Positions 16,322 to 24,917 of a DNA stretch of 64,000 bases are shown in pieces; positions within the stretch are counted from its first letter, which is position 1; every line of letters begins with the position of its first letter. The notes under the pieces are model-generated. The model did no database searches, had not been told where the DNA came from, and saw nothing but the letters and a program-made list of their open reading frames with translations. The DNA is taken from positions 806,001 through 870,000 of the forward strand of contig NZ_LR760298.1 of NCBI RefSeq assembly GCF_902806445.1, given 5' to 3'. This DNA comes from Listeria sp. PSOL-1 (GTDB lineage Bacteria > Bacillota > Bacilli > Lactobacillales > Listeriaceae). Made by a program: the position numbers and the translations under genes.

Positions 16322-17974
16322 ATGAAACGCTTAACAAAATATGTATCCTTTTTAATGGCCATTGTTTTTTTATTCATTACTTTTACAGCTTGTGAAAATA
16401 AAAGTAACAAGGGAAATGGAAGCAGTAAAGAAGCAAACTTTCTTGAGACAAGCGAACTTTTGACATTAAATACAACGGCTGATGAAGACTTTGCTAGTTT
16501 TACAGCTCAAAATCAAGTATTTGAAGGATTATATGGATTAAATGAAAAAGATGAGTTTGTACCAGCTGTCGCAAAGGCAATGCCAGTCATTTCTGAGGAC
16601 CAAAAAACGTATACCATTCATTTGCGCTCTAATGCAAAATGGTCAGATGGTTCAAAACTTACAGCAGCTGATTTTGTTTATGCGTGGAGAAGAGCAGTCG
16701 ATCCAAAAACAGCAACTGGATATGCATCGCTTTTCAAAGACACAGTCAAAAATGCCACAGAAATCAATGCTGGAAAACTCCCTGCAACACAATTGGGTGT
16801 AAAGGCAGTAGATGAAGAAACACTTAAAATAGAACTTAAAAAGCCTGTTCCTTATTTCCTTTCACTGCTTTCTTTTGAAACATTTTTTCCACAAAAAGAA
16901 GCTTTTCTCAAAAAACAAGGAGATAAATATGGAACAACAGCTAGTCATACATTGTACAATGGTCCTTTTATCATGAAAGAATGGCAGGGAAATACTGCTA
17001 AATCATGGGTTTATGCAAAAAACAAAAATTATTGGGATAAAGATAACGTAAAAATAGATATGATTCATGTGAATGTGTCCAAAGATATTAATGCTGGGAT
17101 TAATTTATTTGAAACAAAAGAAGCTGATCTTGCTCCTTTATCAGGAGAATATGCAAAACGCTATAAAAACCGCACTGATTTTAAAACAGAGAAAGATTCG
17201 ATGATCACTTATTTACGACTCAACCAAAAACGTGATGGCGAAAAGACACCACTTGCAAATAATGCTTTACGTCATGCAATAAACTTAGCGATTGATAAAG
17301 ATCAGTTAACAAAAGAAATCCTTGGTGATGGCTCTTTTGCTGCCAATGGTTGGATTCCAAAAGATTTCACACAAAACCCCGAAACAGGTGCTGATTTCAG
17401 GAAAGATAGCGGGTCCCATTTAGTTTATAACAAAAGCAAGGCCAAAGAATACTTCCAGCAAGCCAAAAAAGAATTAAATATGAAGCAAATATCACTTGAA
17501 CTTCTTGGCGATGATCAGGAAGTAACGAAAACACTATTTACTTATTTAAAAGATAAGTGGGAAGCAAACCTTCCTGGCTTAACTGTCAACATCAAAACGA
17601 TGCCTGCAAAAGCGGCGATGCAGCTTACGCTTGATGGCCATTACGATATGTCACTTAGTTCATGGCTTCCAGATTTTAAAGATCCGTGGACGTATAGCAG
17701 CTTATTTTTATCGGATTATTATAACAACAGCATGAGCTATAGTAGCCCTAAATATGATCAGCTTGTGAAATCAACCGATACTGAACTTGCAACAAAGAAA
17801 CAGGAGCGCTATCAAGCATTTATTGCGTCTGAAAAAGTTTTACTTGATGAAGATGCGGCAATTGTGCCTCTTTATCAGCATCAAACAGCTGTTTTACAAA
17901 ATCCTAAGTTAACAGGAGTTAGAAAGCATTCATTTGGCTCTCCTTATAGTTTTAAATATGTAAGATTAAAATAA
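16322..17974 (+). CDS. Oligopeptide-type ABC substrate-binding lipoprotein (OppA family)
   Basis: 550 residues from ATG 16322; AAAGGGAG lies about 9 bases upstream, and the longer frame from 16286 would precede the signal peptide. Lys/Arg-led hydrophobic signal MKRLTKYVSFLMAIVFLF ends at a slightly atypical lipobox (TFTAC). SBP family 5 features include LNTTADEDFASFTAQNQVFEGLYG, YTIHLRSNAKWSDG, TAADFVYAWRRAVDP and AINLAIDKDQLTK. It binds peptides outside the membrane. No permease or ATPase genes adjoin it, so it must use components encoded elsewhere or act as a signal receptor. Confidence 0.9.
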   Translation: MKRLTKYVSFLMAIVFLFITFTACENKSNKGNGSSKEANFLETSELLTLNTTADEDFASFTAQNQVFEGLYGLNEKDEFVPAVAKAMPVISEDQKTYTIHLRSNAKWSDGSKLTAADFVYAWRRAVDPKTATGYASLFKDTVKNATEINAGKLPATQLGVKAVDEETLKIELKKPVPYFLSLLSFETFFPQKEAFLKKQGDKYGTTASHTLYNGPFIMKEWQGNTAKSWVYAKNKNYWDKDNVKIDMIHVNVSKDINAGINLFETKEADLAPLSGEYAKRYKNRTDFKTEKDSMITYLRLNQKRDGEKTPLANNALRHAINLAIDKDQLTKEILGDGSFAANGWIPKDFTQNPETGADFRKDSGSHLVYNKSKAKEYFQQAKKELNMKQISLELLGDDQEVTKTLFTYLKDKWEANLPGLTVNIKTMPAKAAMQLTLDGHYDMSLSSWLPDFKDPWTYSSLFLSDYYNNSMSYSSPKYDQLVKSTDTELATKKQERYQAFIASEKVLLDEDAAIVPLYQHQTAVLQNPKLTGVRKHSFGSPYSFKYVRLK

Positions 17975-17987
17975 AAATCTTTGATAG

Positions 17988-18108
17988 ACACAAAATAAAT
18001 CGGCGACAAGCGCTTGCAGTTCGCATTAAAAAAGTTTGCCAGGCTTTCGGTTTCTGGCAAACTTCTTTAGTACAAACGCTTTCGTTCGATTTGTCGTGTT
18101 CAAAATGT
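17988..18108. repeat. Intergenic hairpin element, copy B
   Basis: The most complete copy. Left arm AAATCGGCGACAAGCGCTTGC (from 17998) and right arm ACGCTTTCGTTCGATTTG (18075-18092) are imperfect inverted repeats; many differences are G-to-A and would still pair as G-U in RNA. The inner stem is perfect over 11 bp (18032-18042 with 18054-18064, AAGTTTGCCAG/CTGGCAAACTT). It lies between convergent genes next to a separate terminator. Confidence 0.8.
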
Positions 18109-18110
18109 AA

Positions 18111-18149
18111 AATCCAAGCTCTATTTTTCAAGAAAATAGAGCTTGGATT
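18111..18149. terminator. Bidirectional terminator
   Basis: A perfect 17-bp stem (18111-18127 with 18133-18149) with a 5-base loop lies between the converging peptide-binding gene and the bilEB-like gene. Confidence 0.85.
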
Positions 18150-18173
18150 GCATGATATCCTAGATTTTTTTAT

Positions 18174-19688
18174 TTATTTTAATAAATGATGCGTTTTTAG
18201 AAATTGTTTAGCCACTTCATTTGCTGATTTATTTTCAACGTTCACTTCATAATTCATCTTGCGCATTTCAGCATCAGTTATTTTTCCGGCTAATTTATTT
18301 AGTGGTTTTTTTAATTCAGGGTATTTTTTTAATGTTTTAGTGAGCATTAACGGAGCGCCCTGGTAAGGTGGGAAGAGCTTTTTGTCATCGGTTAATACTT
18401 TAAGATGATACTGTTCTAACTCACTATCCGTTGAGTAGGCATCTAAAAGATCGATGTCGCCTTCTTTAACGGCTGTATAACGCAATTTAGGCTCCATTGT
18501 TTTTAAATTAGCAAATTGAATGCCATATTTATCTTGAATCCCTTTGTAACCATCATTACGATCTTTGAATTCAAGTGTAAAGCCCGCTTTTACTTGATCT
18601 TCAACAGGAGCTAGGTCACTAATTTTTTCCAGATGATGTTGTTTAGCAAATTGACTAGAAACAGCTAGCGTATAAGTATTGTTATATTTCATCGGCTCAA
18701 GATAGCTCATTGCGAATTTTTTATTTAAGCCTTCTTTTGCTTGTTGATAAACTGCTTTAGCGTTATGCGTTTTAACTTTCTCTTTAAGGAAAGTCTCAAG
18801 CACCGTACCCGTGAACTCAGGATAAATATCAATATTTCCAGATTGCACAGCATTGAATAAAAAACTTGTTTTCCCCATATTGGGTTTTAAATTAACTTTT
18901 AAATCAGTTTCGTCTTCAATGACAAGTTTGTACATATTAATTAAGATTTCAGGTTCAGATCCAAGTTTTCCTGCAATTGTAATTTCTTTTTTGTTTGTCG
19001 TTAGATGAGGAACAATGACAATGGCTGCTGTAAGTAGAATGCCAATTGAAATTGTAATTAAAGTGCTTTTAAAGGAGGCTTTTTCCAAGAAGCGTAAAAT
19101 GAAATCAAATAAAATCGCAAGTAACGCAGCTGGAATGGCACCAAGTAAAATCAAGCTATTGTTATTCCGATCAATTCCAAGTAAAATCAAATCCCCAAGC
19201 CCACCAGCACCAATTAAAGCGGCCAGAGTTGCTGTCCCAATGATAAGAACCATCGCTGTTCGAATTCCAGCCATAATCACAGGCATAGCAAGAGGTAGTT
19301 GTACTTTGTAAAGTCTGCGCCATCTGTTCATCCCCATTGCATGAGCGGCTTCCATGAGGGCAGGGTCTACTTCTTTAATGCCAGTATATGTATTTCGTAA
19401 AATTGGCAAGAGCGCGTAAATAACAAGTGCTACGATTGCAGGAAGAGTTCCAATTCCGACAATCGGTATAAGTAAGCCAAGTAATGCGAGTGAGGGTATC
19501 GTTTGAAAAATAGCTGCAATTTGAATAATGGGTTCGGATAAGCGCTTATGTCTTGTTAAAAAAATTCCAAGCGGTAAAGCGATTAAAACAGCAATAAATA
19601 ATGAAATAAATGAAATCTGCATATGCTCAATAAGCGCTGTTAACAAGCTATCTTTACGTTCGATAAATGTTTGAAAAAGCGTATTCAT
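18174..19688 (-). CDS. bilEB: BilEB-type fused permease/substrate-binding protein of the quaternary-amine ABC family
   Basis: 504 residues. The first ~215 are a permease domain like OpuCB/OpuCD (AAHAMGMNRWRRLYKVQL, GAGGLGDLIL). After another helix, residues ~238-504 form an OpuAC-type binding domain (KKEITIAGKLGSEPEILINM ... FTGTVLETFL) held outside the membrane. In L. monocytogenes the orthologous system next to murB (lmo1421-1422, BilE) contributes to bile exclusion rather than osmolyte uptake. Same-strand 4-base overlap with the upstream ATPase gene. Assignment as bilE rests on domain structure and the murB neighbour. Confidence 0.85.
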   Translation of the reverse strand: MNTLFQTFIERKDSLLTALIEHMQISFISLFIAVLIALPLGIFLTRHKRLSEPIIQIAAIFQTIPSLALLGLLIPIVGIGTLPAIVALVIYALLPILRNTYTGIKEVDPALMEAAHAMGMNRWRRLYKVQLPLAMPVIMAGIRTAMVLIIGTATLAALIGAGGLGDLILLGIDRNNNSLILLGAIPAALLAILFDFILRFLEKASFKSTLITISIGILLTAAIVIVPHLTTNKKEITIAGKLGSEPEILINMYKLVIEDETDLKVNLKPNMGKTSFLFNAVQSGNIDIYPEFTGTVLETFLKEKVKTHNAKAVYQQAKEGLNKKFAMSYLEPMKYNNTYTLAVSSQFAKQHHLEKISDLAPVEDQVKAGFTLEFKDRNDGYKGIQDKYGIQFANLKTMEPKLRYTAVKEGDIDLLDAYSTDSELEQYHLKVLTDDKKLFPPYQGAPLMLTKTLKKYPELKKPLNKLAGKITDAEMRKMNYEVNVENKSANEVAKQFLKTHHLLK

Positions 19689-20665
19689 TGCTTGTGACCT
19701 CCTGCTAGTTCTTCAGCCATAAATTTCATAACATGCTGTGCAGAAATGGCGCCAACCATTTGTTTTTTCTCATCCATAACAGGAATAATATGCTCATTTG
19801 CTAAGCGTTTTACTAATGTTTCAACGGTTTCGTCTAATGAAATGGTCGCTTCGCCATCGTTTTTTTTGTAAGGTAAGAAGAAGTCGCGTTCAACTAAGTC
19901 TCGTACAAACACATCATTTGGCGTAAGCTGTGGGGTTACGATATTACCTGATTCTAAAAAATCACGTACAAAGTCAGTTTCAGGATTTTTTAAGATATTT
20001 TCTGGCGTGTCACATTGCACAATTTCTCCGTCCTGCATTAAACAAATCCGATCACCAAGCGCAATCGCTTCTTGCATATCATGCGTTACAAAGACAATTG
20101 TTTTTTTTATTTTCTTCTGTAAATTGGAAATATCTTGTTGTAATTTTTGCCGTGAAAGGGGATCAAGCGCACTAAATGGTTCATCCATCAAAATAATACT
20201 TGGATTAGCAGCAAGCGCTCGAACGACGCCAACGCGCTGTTGTTCACCACCGGACAATTCTTCTGGCTTCCGAGTTCGGTAGCTAGCAGGATCAAGTCCA
20301 ACCATTTCAAGTAATTCGGTGGTTCTGTTATAAATTTCTTCTTTTGACCATTTTTTCATTTCTGGAACGATAGCAATATTTTCTTCAATCGTCATATGCG
20401 GAAAAAGAGCAATTTGTTGTAGAACATAACCGATATTATAGCGCAATTCATGAATGTCATAATCACTGATTGGTCTTTCTTTAATATAGATCGTTCCATC
20501 TGTGAGGGAGATAAGCCGATTGATCATTTTAAGCGTCGTTGTTTTTCCGCAACCACTTGGGCCGATAAATACAAAAAATTCTCCATCTTTAATATCAAGA
20601 TTGATATGATCAACAGCTATTTTATCTTCTATATATTCCTTTGTAACGTTTTCAAAGCGAATCAT
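19685..20665 (-). CDS. bilEA: BilEA-type ATPase subunit
   Basis: 326 residues from ATG 20665, preceded by AAGGAGGAACTT; a longer frame to 20707 has no ribosome site. Walker A GPSGCGKT at residues 35-42, then LSGGEQQRVG and IILMDEPFSALDP. The C-terminus holds a CBS region (HIIPVMDEKKQMVGAIS), shorter than in OpuCA. It forms an operon with bilEB and is divergent from murB. A SigB-like promoter lies upstream (20706-20730). Confidence 0.87.
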   Translation of the reverse strand: MIRFENVTKEYIEDKIAVDHINLDIKDGEFFVFIGPSGCGKTTTLKMINRLISLTDGTIYIKERPISDYDIHELRYNIGYVLQQIALFPHMTIEENIAIVPEMKKWSKEEIYNRTTELLEMVGLDPASYRTRKPEELSGGEQQRVGVVRALAANPSIILMDEPFSALDPLSRQKLQQDISNLQKKIKKTIVFVTHDMQEAIALGDRICLMQDGEIVQCDTPENILKNPETDFVRDFLESGNIVTPQLTPNDVFVRDLVERDFFLPYKKNDGEATISLDETVETLVKRLANEHIIPVMDEKKQMVGAISAQHVMKFMAEELAGGHKQ

Positions 20666-20705
20666 AAGTTCCTCCTTTTTATGCCAGAAAGCGAATATCT
20701 GTTCC

Positions 20706-20730
20706 ATACCCGAATTTACCAGTTTTTAAC
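20706..20730 (-). promoter_or_regulatory. Candidate SigB promoter of bilE operon
   Basis: On the minus strand GTTA (20730-20727), a 15-base spacer and GGGTAT (20711-20706) differ from the SigB consensus GTTT-N13-15-GGGWWW by one base. BilE of L. monocytogenes is reported as SigB-controlled, which fits. Confidence 0.5.
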
Positions 20731-20801
20731 CATAAATACAAATATTTAACTTCGCTTTATCTTTATAATCATGTTAAAATGAAAAAAGGAGACACATATT
20801 G

Positions 20802-21755
20802 ATGAGAGGTTTTGAAAGAGTAATGATGATACTTAATGATTTAAAAAGAATAAATGCGAAACTTTTGATACAAGAAAATGAACCATTAGCTCATTACACA
20901 TATACAAAAACGGGCGGTAATGCTGATTACTTCATCAGACCAAAAACAAGTGAAGAAGCGGCACAAGTTGTAAAGTACTGCCATGATAATCATGTGCCAC
21001 TCACTGTTCTTGGAAACGGCTCGAATTTAATTATAAAAGATGGTGGCATTCGTGGCGTTGTTCTCCATCTTGATTTACTAGATCATATTAAACGTGAAAA
21101 TACTACGATTATTGCTGGAAGTGGGGCAAAGCTAATTCAAGTTTCTAAAGCAGCACTTGATTTTCAGTTAAGCGGGCTAGAGTTTGCGTGTGGCATTCCA
21201 GGATCAGTAGGGGGCGCATTATATATGAACGCTGGTGCTTATGGTGGTGAGATTAGTGATGTATTAGAAGAGGCTACCGTCCTCACCATGTCTGGTGAGT
21301 TGCTTCAGCTTAATCGTAAACAACTAAAAGCGCAATACCGACATAGTACAATTGCTGAAAAAAACTATATCGTCTTAGAAGGAAAATTTGCTCTTACGCT
21401 TAAAGAACATGTAATCATTGAAGCGAAAATGGCAGAGTTAACAGAAGCGCGCGAATCGAAACAACCACTTGAATATCCTTCTTGCGGAAGTGTCTTTAAA
21501 CGACCACCAGGCTTTTTTGCTGGTAAATTAATTCAAGACTCAAAACTTCAAGGAGAGTCGATCGGTGGGGCACAAGTATCCATGAAGCATGCTGGATTTA
21601 TCGTCAATACAGGGGATGCAACGGCGACTGACTATTTGCGACTAATTCAACACGTGCAACAGATTGTTTTCGATAAATTTGGTGTGTTACTTGAAACCGA
21701 AGTAAAAATCATCGGAGAAGATGCTAAAGAGAGGACGAAGAATTTTGATAAATGA
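20802..21755 (+). CDS. murB: UDP-N-acetylenolpyruvoylglucosamine reductase
   Basis: 317 residues from ATG 20802, 10 bases after AAGGAG (20786-20791); a TTG at 20799 is an alternative. MurB signatures: HYTYTKTGGNADYF, VLGNGSNLIIKDGGIRGVV (FAD-binding), GIPGSVGGALYMNAGAYGGE, YPSCGSVFKRP (catalytic Ser region) and GGAQVSMKHAGFIVN. It is a cytoplasmic FAD enzyme making UDP-MurNAc in peptidoglycan synthesis. The N-terminus is slightly longer than in many homologues. It overlaps the next gene. Confidence 0.95.
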   Translation: MRGFERVMMILNDLKRINAKLLIQENEPLAHYTYTKTGGNADYFIRPKTSEEAAQVVKYCHDNHVPLTVLGNGSNLIIKDGGIRGVVLHLDLLDHIKRENTTIIAGSGAKLIQVSKAALDFQLSGLEFACGIPGSVGGALYMNAGAYGGEISDVLEEATVLTMSGELLQLNRKQLKAQYRHSTIAEKNYIVLEGKFALTLKEHVIIEAKMAELTEARESKQPLEYPSCGSVFKRPPGFFAGKLIQDSKLQGESIGGAQVSMKHAGFIVNTGDATATDYLRLIQHVQQIVFDKFGVLLETEVKIIGEDAKERTKNFDK

Positions 21756-22785
21756 ATTAACAGAGCTATTTAAAAAACGTGGCGTAAGAAGGATATTTGT
21801 TTTTATTTTACTTGCTTTTGTTCTTTATTTACTGCGTAGCATGATGAATATTATTTTACTAACTTTTATTTTTTCATTTTTAATTACTCGTTTAGAGAAT
21901 TTTATTTTAAAAAGGGTATCGATTTATCGACCAATTATCGTCCTTGTTTTATATGTGCTTATTGCAACTGGGCTAACGTTTGTCGTTGTTACGTATTCGC
22001 CTGTTTTAGCTGACCAGCTTAGCCAGTTGTTTAAATTTGTTAATACTTTTTTTACAACAAATACGAATAACGACTTCGTGAATTATCTTATCAAAACAGC
22101 GAATGAAATTGACTTTATGAAATATACTGAACAAGGTGTACAAGTGGCCATTACCTACTTAAAGAATCTTGGTGCAGTAGCTATGAATGTTTTTATCGCG
22201 CTTATTTTAAGTTTATTTTTCTCACTTGGAAGAACGCATTTAATTCGTTTTACAGAACAATTTGCTACAAGTAAAATTGATTTTATTTATGAAGAAATGA
22301 AATATTTTGGTAGTAAATTTACTGCGACATTTGGTAAAGTGATTGAAGCACAGTTTCTGATTGCGATTGTAAATTGTGTGCTGACAACAATTGCATTATG
22401 GATCCTTGGTTTCCCGCAGCTAGTCACACTTTCGATTATGGTCTTTTTACTTGGCTTGATCCCTGTTGCTGGAGTAATTATTTCAATGATTCCACTTGTT
22501 ATCATCGCCTACACCATTGGAGACATCCAATATGTTATTTATATTCTTATTGTTGTTGTTGTGATTCATGCGCTTGAATCCTATATTTTAAACCCAAAGT
22601 TGATGTCAGCAAAAACGGATTTACCGGTGTTTTACACATTTATTATTTTAATATTTGGTGAGCACTTGTTTGGCGTTTGGGGTCTGATTATTGGGATTCC
22701 TGTTGTGATGTTTTTCTTAGATATTCTTGGTGTCACAGATCGTGCTGAACATTTACTTGAAAAAACCCCTAAAGTGAAAAAATAA
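21721..22785 (+). CDS. AI-2E family (PerM/YtvI-like) membrane protein
   Basis: 354 residues and seven to eight hydrophobic helices. C-terminal family motifs are GLIPVAGVIISMIPLVIIA, HALESYILNPKLMS and FGVWGLIIGIPVVMF. Members are putative exporters with varied roles (sodium/proton antiport, autoinducer release), so the substrate is not inferable. Two starts are possible: ATG 21721 (GGAG only 3 bases away) or TTG 21745 (GAGG 10 bases away, smaller overlap with murB). The overlap suggests co-expression with murB. A terminator follows. Confidence 0.82.
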   Translation: MLKRGRRILINELTELFKKRGVRRIFVFILLAFVLYLLRSMMNIILLTFIFSFLITRLENFILKRVSIYRPIIVLVLYVLIATGLTFVVVTYSPVLADQLSQLFKFVNTFFTTNTNNDFVNYLIKTANEIDFMKYTEQGVQVAITYLKNLGAVAMNVFIALILSLFFSLGRTHLIRFTEQFATSKIDFIYEEMKYFGSKFTATFGKVIEAQFLIAIVNCVLTTIALWILGFPQLVTLSIMVFLLGLIPVAGVIISMIPLVIIAYTIGDIQYVIYILIVVVVIHALESYILNPKLMSAKTDLPVFYTFIILIFGEHLFGVWGLIIGIPVVMFFLDILGVTDRAEHLLEKTPKVKK

Positions 22786-22795
22786 GTGGTTGATG

Positions 22796-22822
22796 CCTCT
22801 AGCAAATGTGCTAGAGGTTTTT
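22796..22822 (+). terminator. Terminator
   Basis: An 8-bp stem CCTCTAGC/GCTAGAGG (22796-22803 with 22810-22817), a 6-base loop and TTTTT follow the AI-2E gene. Confidence 0.85.
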
Positions 22823-22837
22823 ATTTTGATAATTACT

Positions 22838-22880
22838 TTGACAGATAGAGTAATTGATGTTAAACTCTACCAGGTAGAGT
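22838..22880 (+). promoter_or_regulatory. Promoter with PadR-type operator
   Basis: TTGACA (22838-22843), a 17-base spacer and TAAACT (22861-22866). A palindrome ACTCTACC-A-GGTAGAGT (22864-22880) covers the -10, and a further TAGAGT half-site sits at 22846-22851, so three half-sites span the promoter. This is the expected form of an autoregulatory operator for the PadR gene that follows 25 bases later. Confidence 0.75.
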
Positions 22881-22904
22881 AATTTTTTGTTTTAGGAGGG
22901 GATC

Positions 22905-23243
22905 ATGATAAGAAGTGATATCTTGCGAGGCCATGTGGATTCGATTATTTTACGTATTTTACTAGATCATGATTCTTATGGATATGAAATTTCAAAAGAG
23001 ATTAGTGAACGGACAAACGAGCGATTTCAAATCAAAGAAGCAACATTATACGCTGTTTTTCAGCGCTTGGAAAAGAAGAACTTTATCAAAAGTTACTATG
23101 GGGATCGAAGTCATGGTGGAAAAAGAAAGTATTACACAATAACGGCGCAAGGAAAAATGTATCTAGATGATATGACCCAAGAATGGCAAGAAATTAAAGA
23201 AATTATGGCTGTGTTTTTGGAGGAGAGAGAAAATTGGAAATAA
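22905..23243 (+). CDS. PadR-family transcriptional regulator
   Basis: 112 residues, the short PadR-s2 type. The winged helix begins RSDILRGHVDSIILRILLDH and includes the YGYEISKEI, KEATLYAVFQRLEKK and GGKRKYYTITAQGK signatures. AGGAGGGG precedes ATG 22905. It probably represses its own three-gene operon (see the operator at 22838-22880); inducers of such regulators are often cell-envelope stressors. The last 10 bases overlap the next gene's TTG start. Confidence 0.9.
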   Translation: MIRSDILRGHVDSIILRILLDHDSYGYEISKEISERTNERFQIKEATLYAVFQRLEKKNFIKSYYGDRSHGGKRKYYTITAQGKMYLDDMTQEWQEIKEIMAVFLEERENWK

Positions 23244-23644
23244 TATATGAATTTGTTGATAAACTTTTTAAAGATGTACCTGATAGTCATCATGCTAAGC
23301 AAATGAAAGAAGAGATATTACTTGATATGGAAGAGAAAGCACATGACTTAATGAACGAAGGGAAGTCAAAAGAAGATGCAATCAATAAAGTATTGGTCGA
23401 TTTTGGCGATTTTGATGAGGTTAAGGAAGCGCTTAAAATTGGAGACAGTAAAAAATTGGCTTTTGCAAAACTAAATTTAGATTTTTCAATTTGGGGAAGT
23501 GGGCTATTTATTCTGTTATTTGTTTTTATTAATTTTTACTATACACCAAAAACAATTTGGTTTATTTATCCCACCTTTACCATTTTATGGTGGCCACTCG
23601 CCATGTTTTATTACTGGCATCGTAAAAAAGAGGAGGTAAAATAG
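23234..23644 (+). CDS. HAAS/DUF1700-like membrane protein, partner of the PadR regulator
   Basis: 136 residues from a TTG start (23234), supported by GGAGGAGAG about 6-8 bases upstream. Residues 1-70 are an acidic helical domain (ILLDMEEKAHDLMNEGKSKE, INKVLVDFGD) like the HAAS signalling domain commonly encoded after PadR genes. Residues ~85-130 form two membrane helices with the module TPKTIWFIYPTFTILWWPLA, also found repeatedly in the next protein. It probably senses or relays an envelope signal; function unproven. Confidence 0.75.
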   Translation: MEIIYEFVDKLFKDVPDSHHAKQMKEEILLDMEEKAHDLMNEGKSKEDAINKVLVDFGDFDEVKEALKIGDSKKLAFAKLNLDFSIWGSGLFILLFVFINFYYTPKTIWFIYPTFTILWWPLAMFYYWHRKKEEVK

Positions 23645-24430
23645 ATGGATAAAAGTATACGTAGCTTTTTATTTTTTAGCTGCTGCTTGGTCATTGCTTT
23701 TCTTGTTGCATTGAATTTGCTTGTTTTTGATAAGGGACATTGGTCTATTTATTTATCTATTTTACTTTTATCACCCGCTTATTTCTTTTTATTTGGGAAA
23801 AAATATTTTAAAAGCCATGCTGTTTTTTCTAGTTTATTCGTTTTGACCGCACTTACCTTAGTCAATTATTTTGAATCACCAATATACGCCTGGGTGGTAT
23901 TTGCGATTCCTGCAGTATGTGCATGGCCGGCGGTTATTATTGGCGGAAAGAAGAGCGGGGAGTCTGGCTATGCTTTTCTTATAAGTACAATGCTTGCCCT
24001 TAGTTATATTGGTTTAAATTTGTCTTTTGAAACTCGATTTCCATTTAGTATTTTTACCACTTTTGTCATCTATTGGTGGCCACTTGCCGTTACTTTTGCA
24101 AGGTTTTTGCGAATATTCTCTGTTGTGGGTACAATTTGGACGACTCTTTTTTTTATGGTTACAAATCTAGTCACAACTGATACAATCTGGTGGATTTATC
24201 CTGTTTTTGCCTTATTATTTTGGCCGCTTTCGTTGTTTTTTGCACGTTATCTTTTTGCATATTCGATTTTAGCCACTTTGCTTCTTAGTATTTTCTTTAT
24301 TACGGTGAATGTGATTACAACCCCTCATGTGATTTGGGCCATTTATCCAATTTTTGGCATCCTATTTTGGCCGCTTGCTATGTATTTTTTTGTTTATCGG
24401 AGGAGGGGGGTTAGAAGGCTTTTTTCTTGA
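23645..24430 (+). CDS. Polytopic membrane protein made of repeated two-helix modules
   Basis: 261 residues, almost entirely hydrophobic. A module of ~45-60 residues recurs with the pattern x-IW-IYP-x-F-x-LLFWPLxxxFxxY: WWIYPVFALLFWPLSLFFARY and WAIYPIFGILFWPLAMYFFVY are clear, and FVIYWWPLAVTFARF and the AWVVFAIPAVCAWPAV segment are degenerate copies. The preceding protein carries one more. It resembles Pfam-type '2TM' domains. The start codon lies directly after the upstream stop. No transport or enzymatic motif is visible. Confidence 0.7.
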   Translation: MDKSIRSFLFFSCCLVIAFLVALNLLVFDKGHWSIYLSILLLSPAYFFLFGKKYFKSHAVFSSLFVLTALTLVNYFESPIYAWVVFAIPAVCAWPAVIIGGKKSGESGYAFLISTMLALSYIGLNLSFETRFPFSIFTTFVIYWWPLAVTFARFLRIFSVVGTIWTTLFFMVTNLVTTDTIWWIYPVFALLFWPLSLFFARYLFAYSILATLLLSIFFITVNVITTPHVIWAIYPIFGILFWPLAMYFFVYRRRGVRRLFS

Positions 24431-24451
24431 TTTATTGTAATTTATAGTTTT

Positions 24452-24491
24452 AAAAACGGTAAGGGGTAAGTAATCTCCCTTACTGTTTTTT
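24452..24491 (+). terminator. Terminator of PadR operon
   Basis: A 14-bp stem AAAAACGGTAAGGG/CCCTTACTGTTTTT with one G-U (24452-24465 with 24477-24490), 11-base loop, T-rich tail. Confidence 0.85.
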
Positions 24492-24637
24492 ATATTCTTA
24501 TTTTTTAATGAAAACAATTTCATGAATCAAATATTTAAAGACAATCATTATTTTATGGAAATTATCATAAAATTTTCATATTATGTACTATTTTTACTTA
24601 ACTATTATAAGCTTTATACACGATCATTTATTATAAT

Positions 24638-24785
24638 GAAGATAGTGCCAAAACGTGTGAAATAAAACGATTTTTTAGTATTATATTCTATAAACTATTA
24701 TTTTGACCGCTCACTGGGTGTTTTTTTAGATTAAAATAAAAAACAGCAAGGGAAAATAGTATTTCTTCTTTTGCTGTTTTTATAT
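24638..24785 (+). ncRNA. Possible small RNA ending in an orphan terminator
   Basis: In the 604-base gene-free stretch 24431-25034 a terminator-like hairpin (24738-24749 with 24770-24781, AAAAACAGCAA/TTGCTGTTTTT, then T/A-rich) has no gene before it. A TATAAT at 24632-24637 could start a ~145-base transcript, but no good -35 is visible. The rest of the stretch is very AT-rich with no ORF of note. Speculative. Confidence 0.3.
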
Positions 24786-24917
24786 TATATCCTATTTTTA
24801 TTGATCTCTTTATTTTTCATTGACAGTAAATTTTATTTTACAAGGATATCTATATTTTTTATATTCTACAAATTTTAAAATTAAATGTCAAATTTATTGT
24901 CTTTTATCGAAAAATTC

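Noticed and set aside
18111-18149. Counting the strong 17-bp hairpin as part of element copy B
   Set aside because: Copies A and D have only degenerate counterparts nearby and copies C and E none; its position and perfect stem fit an ordinary bidirectional terminator.
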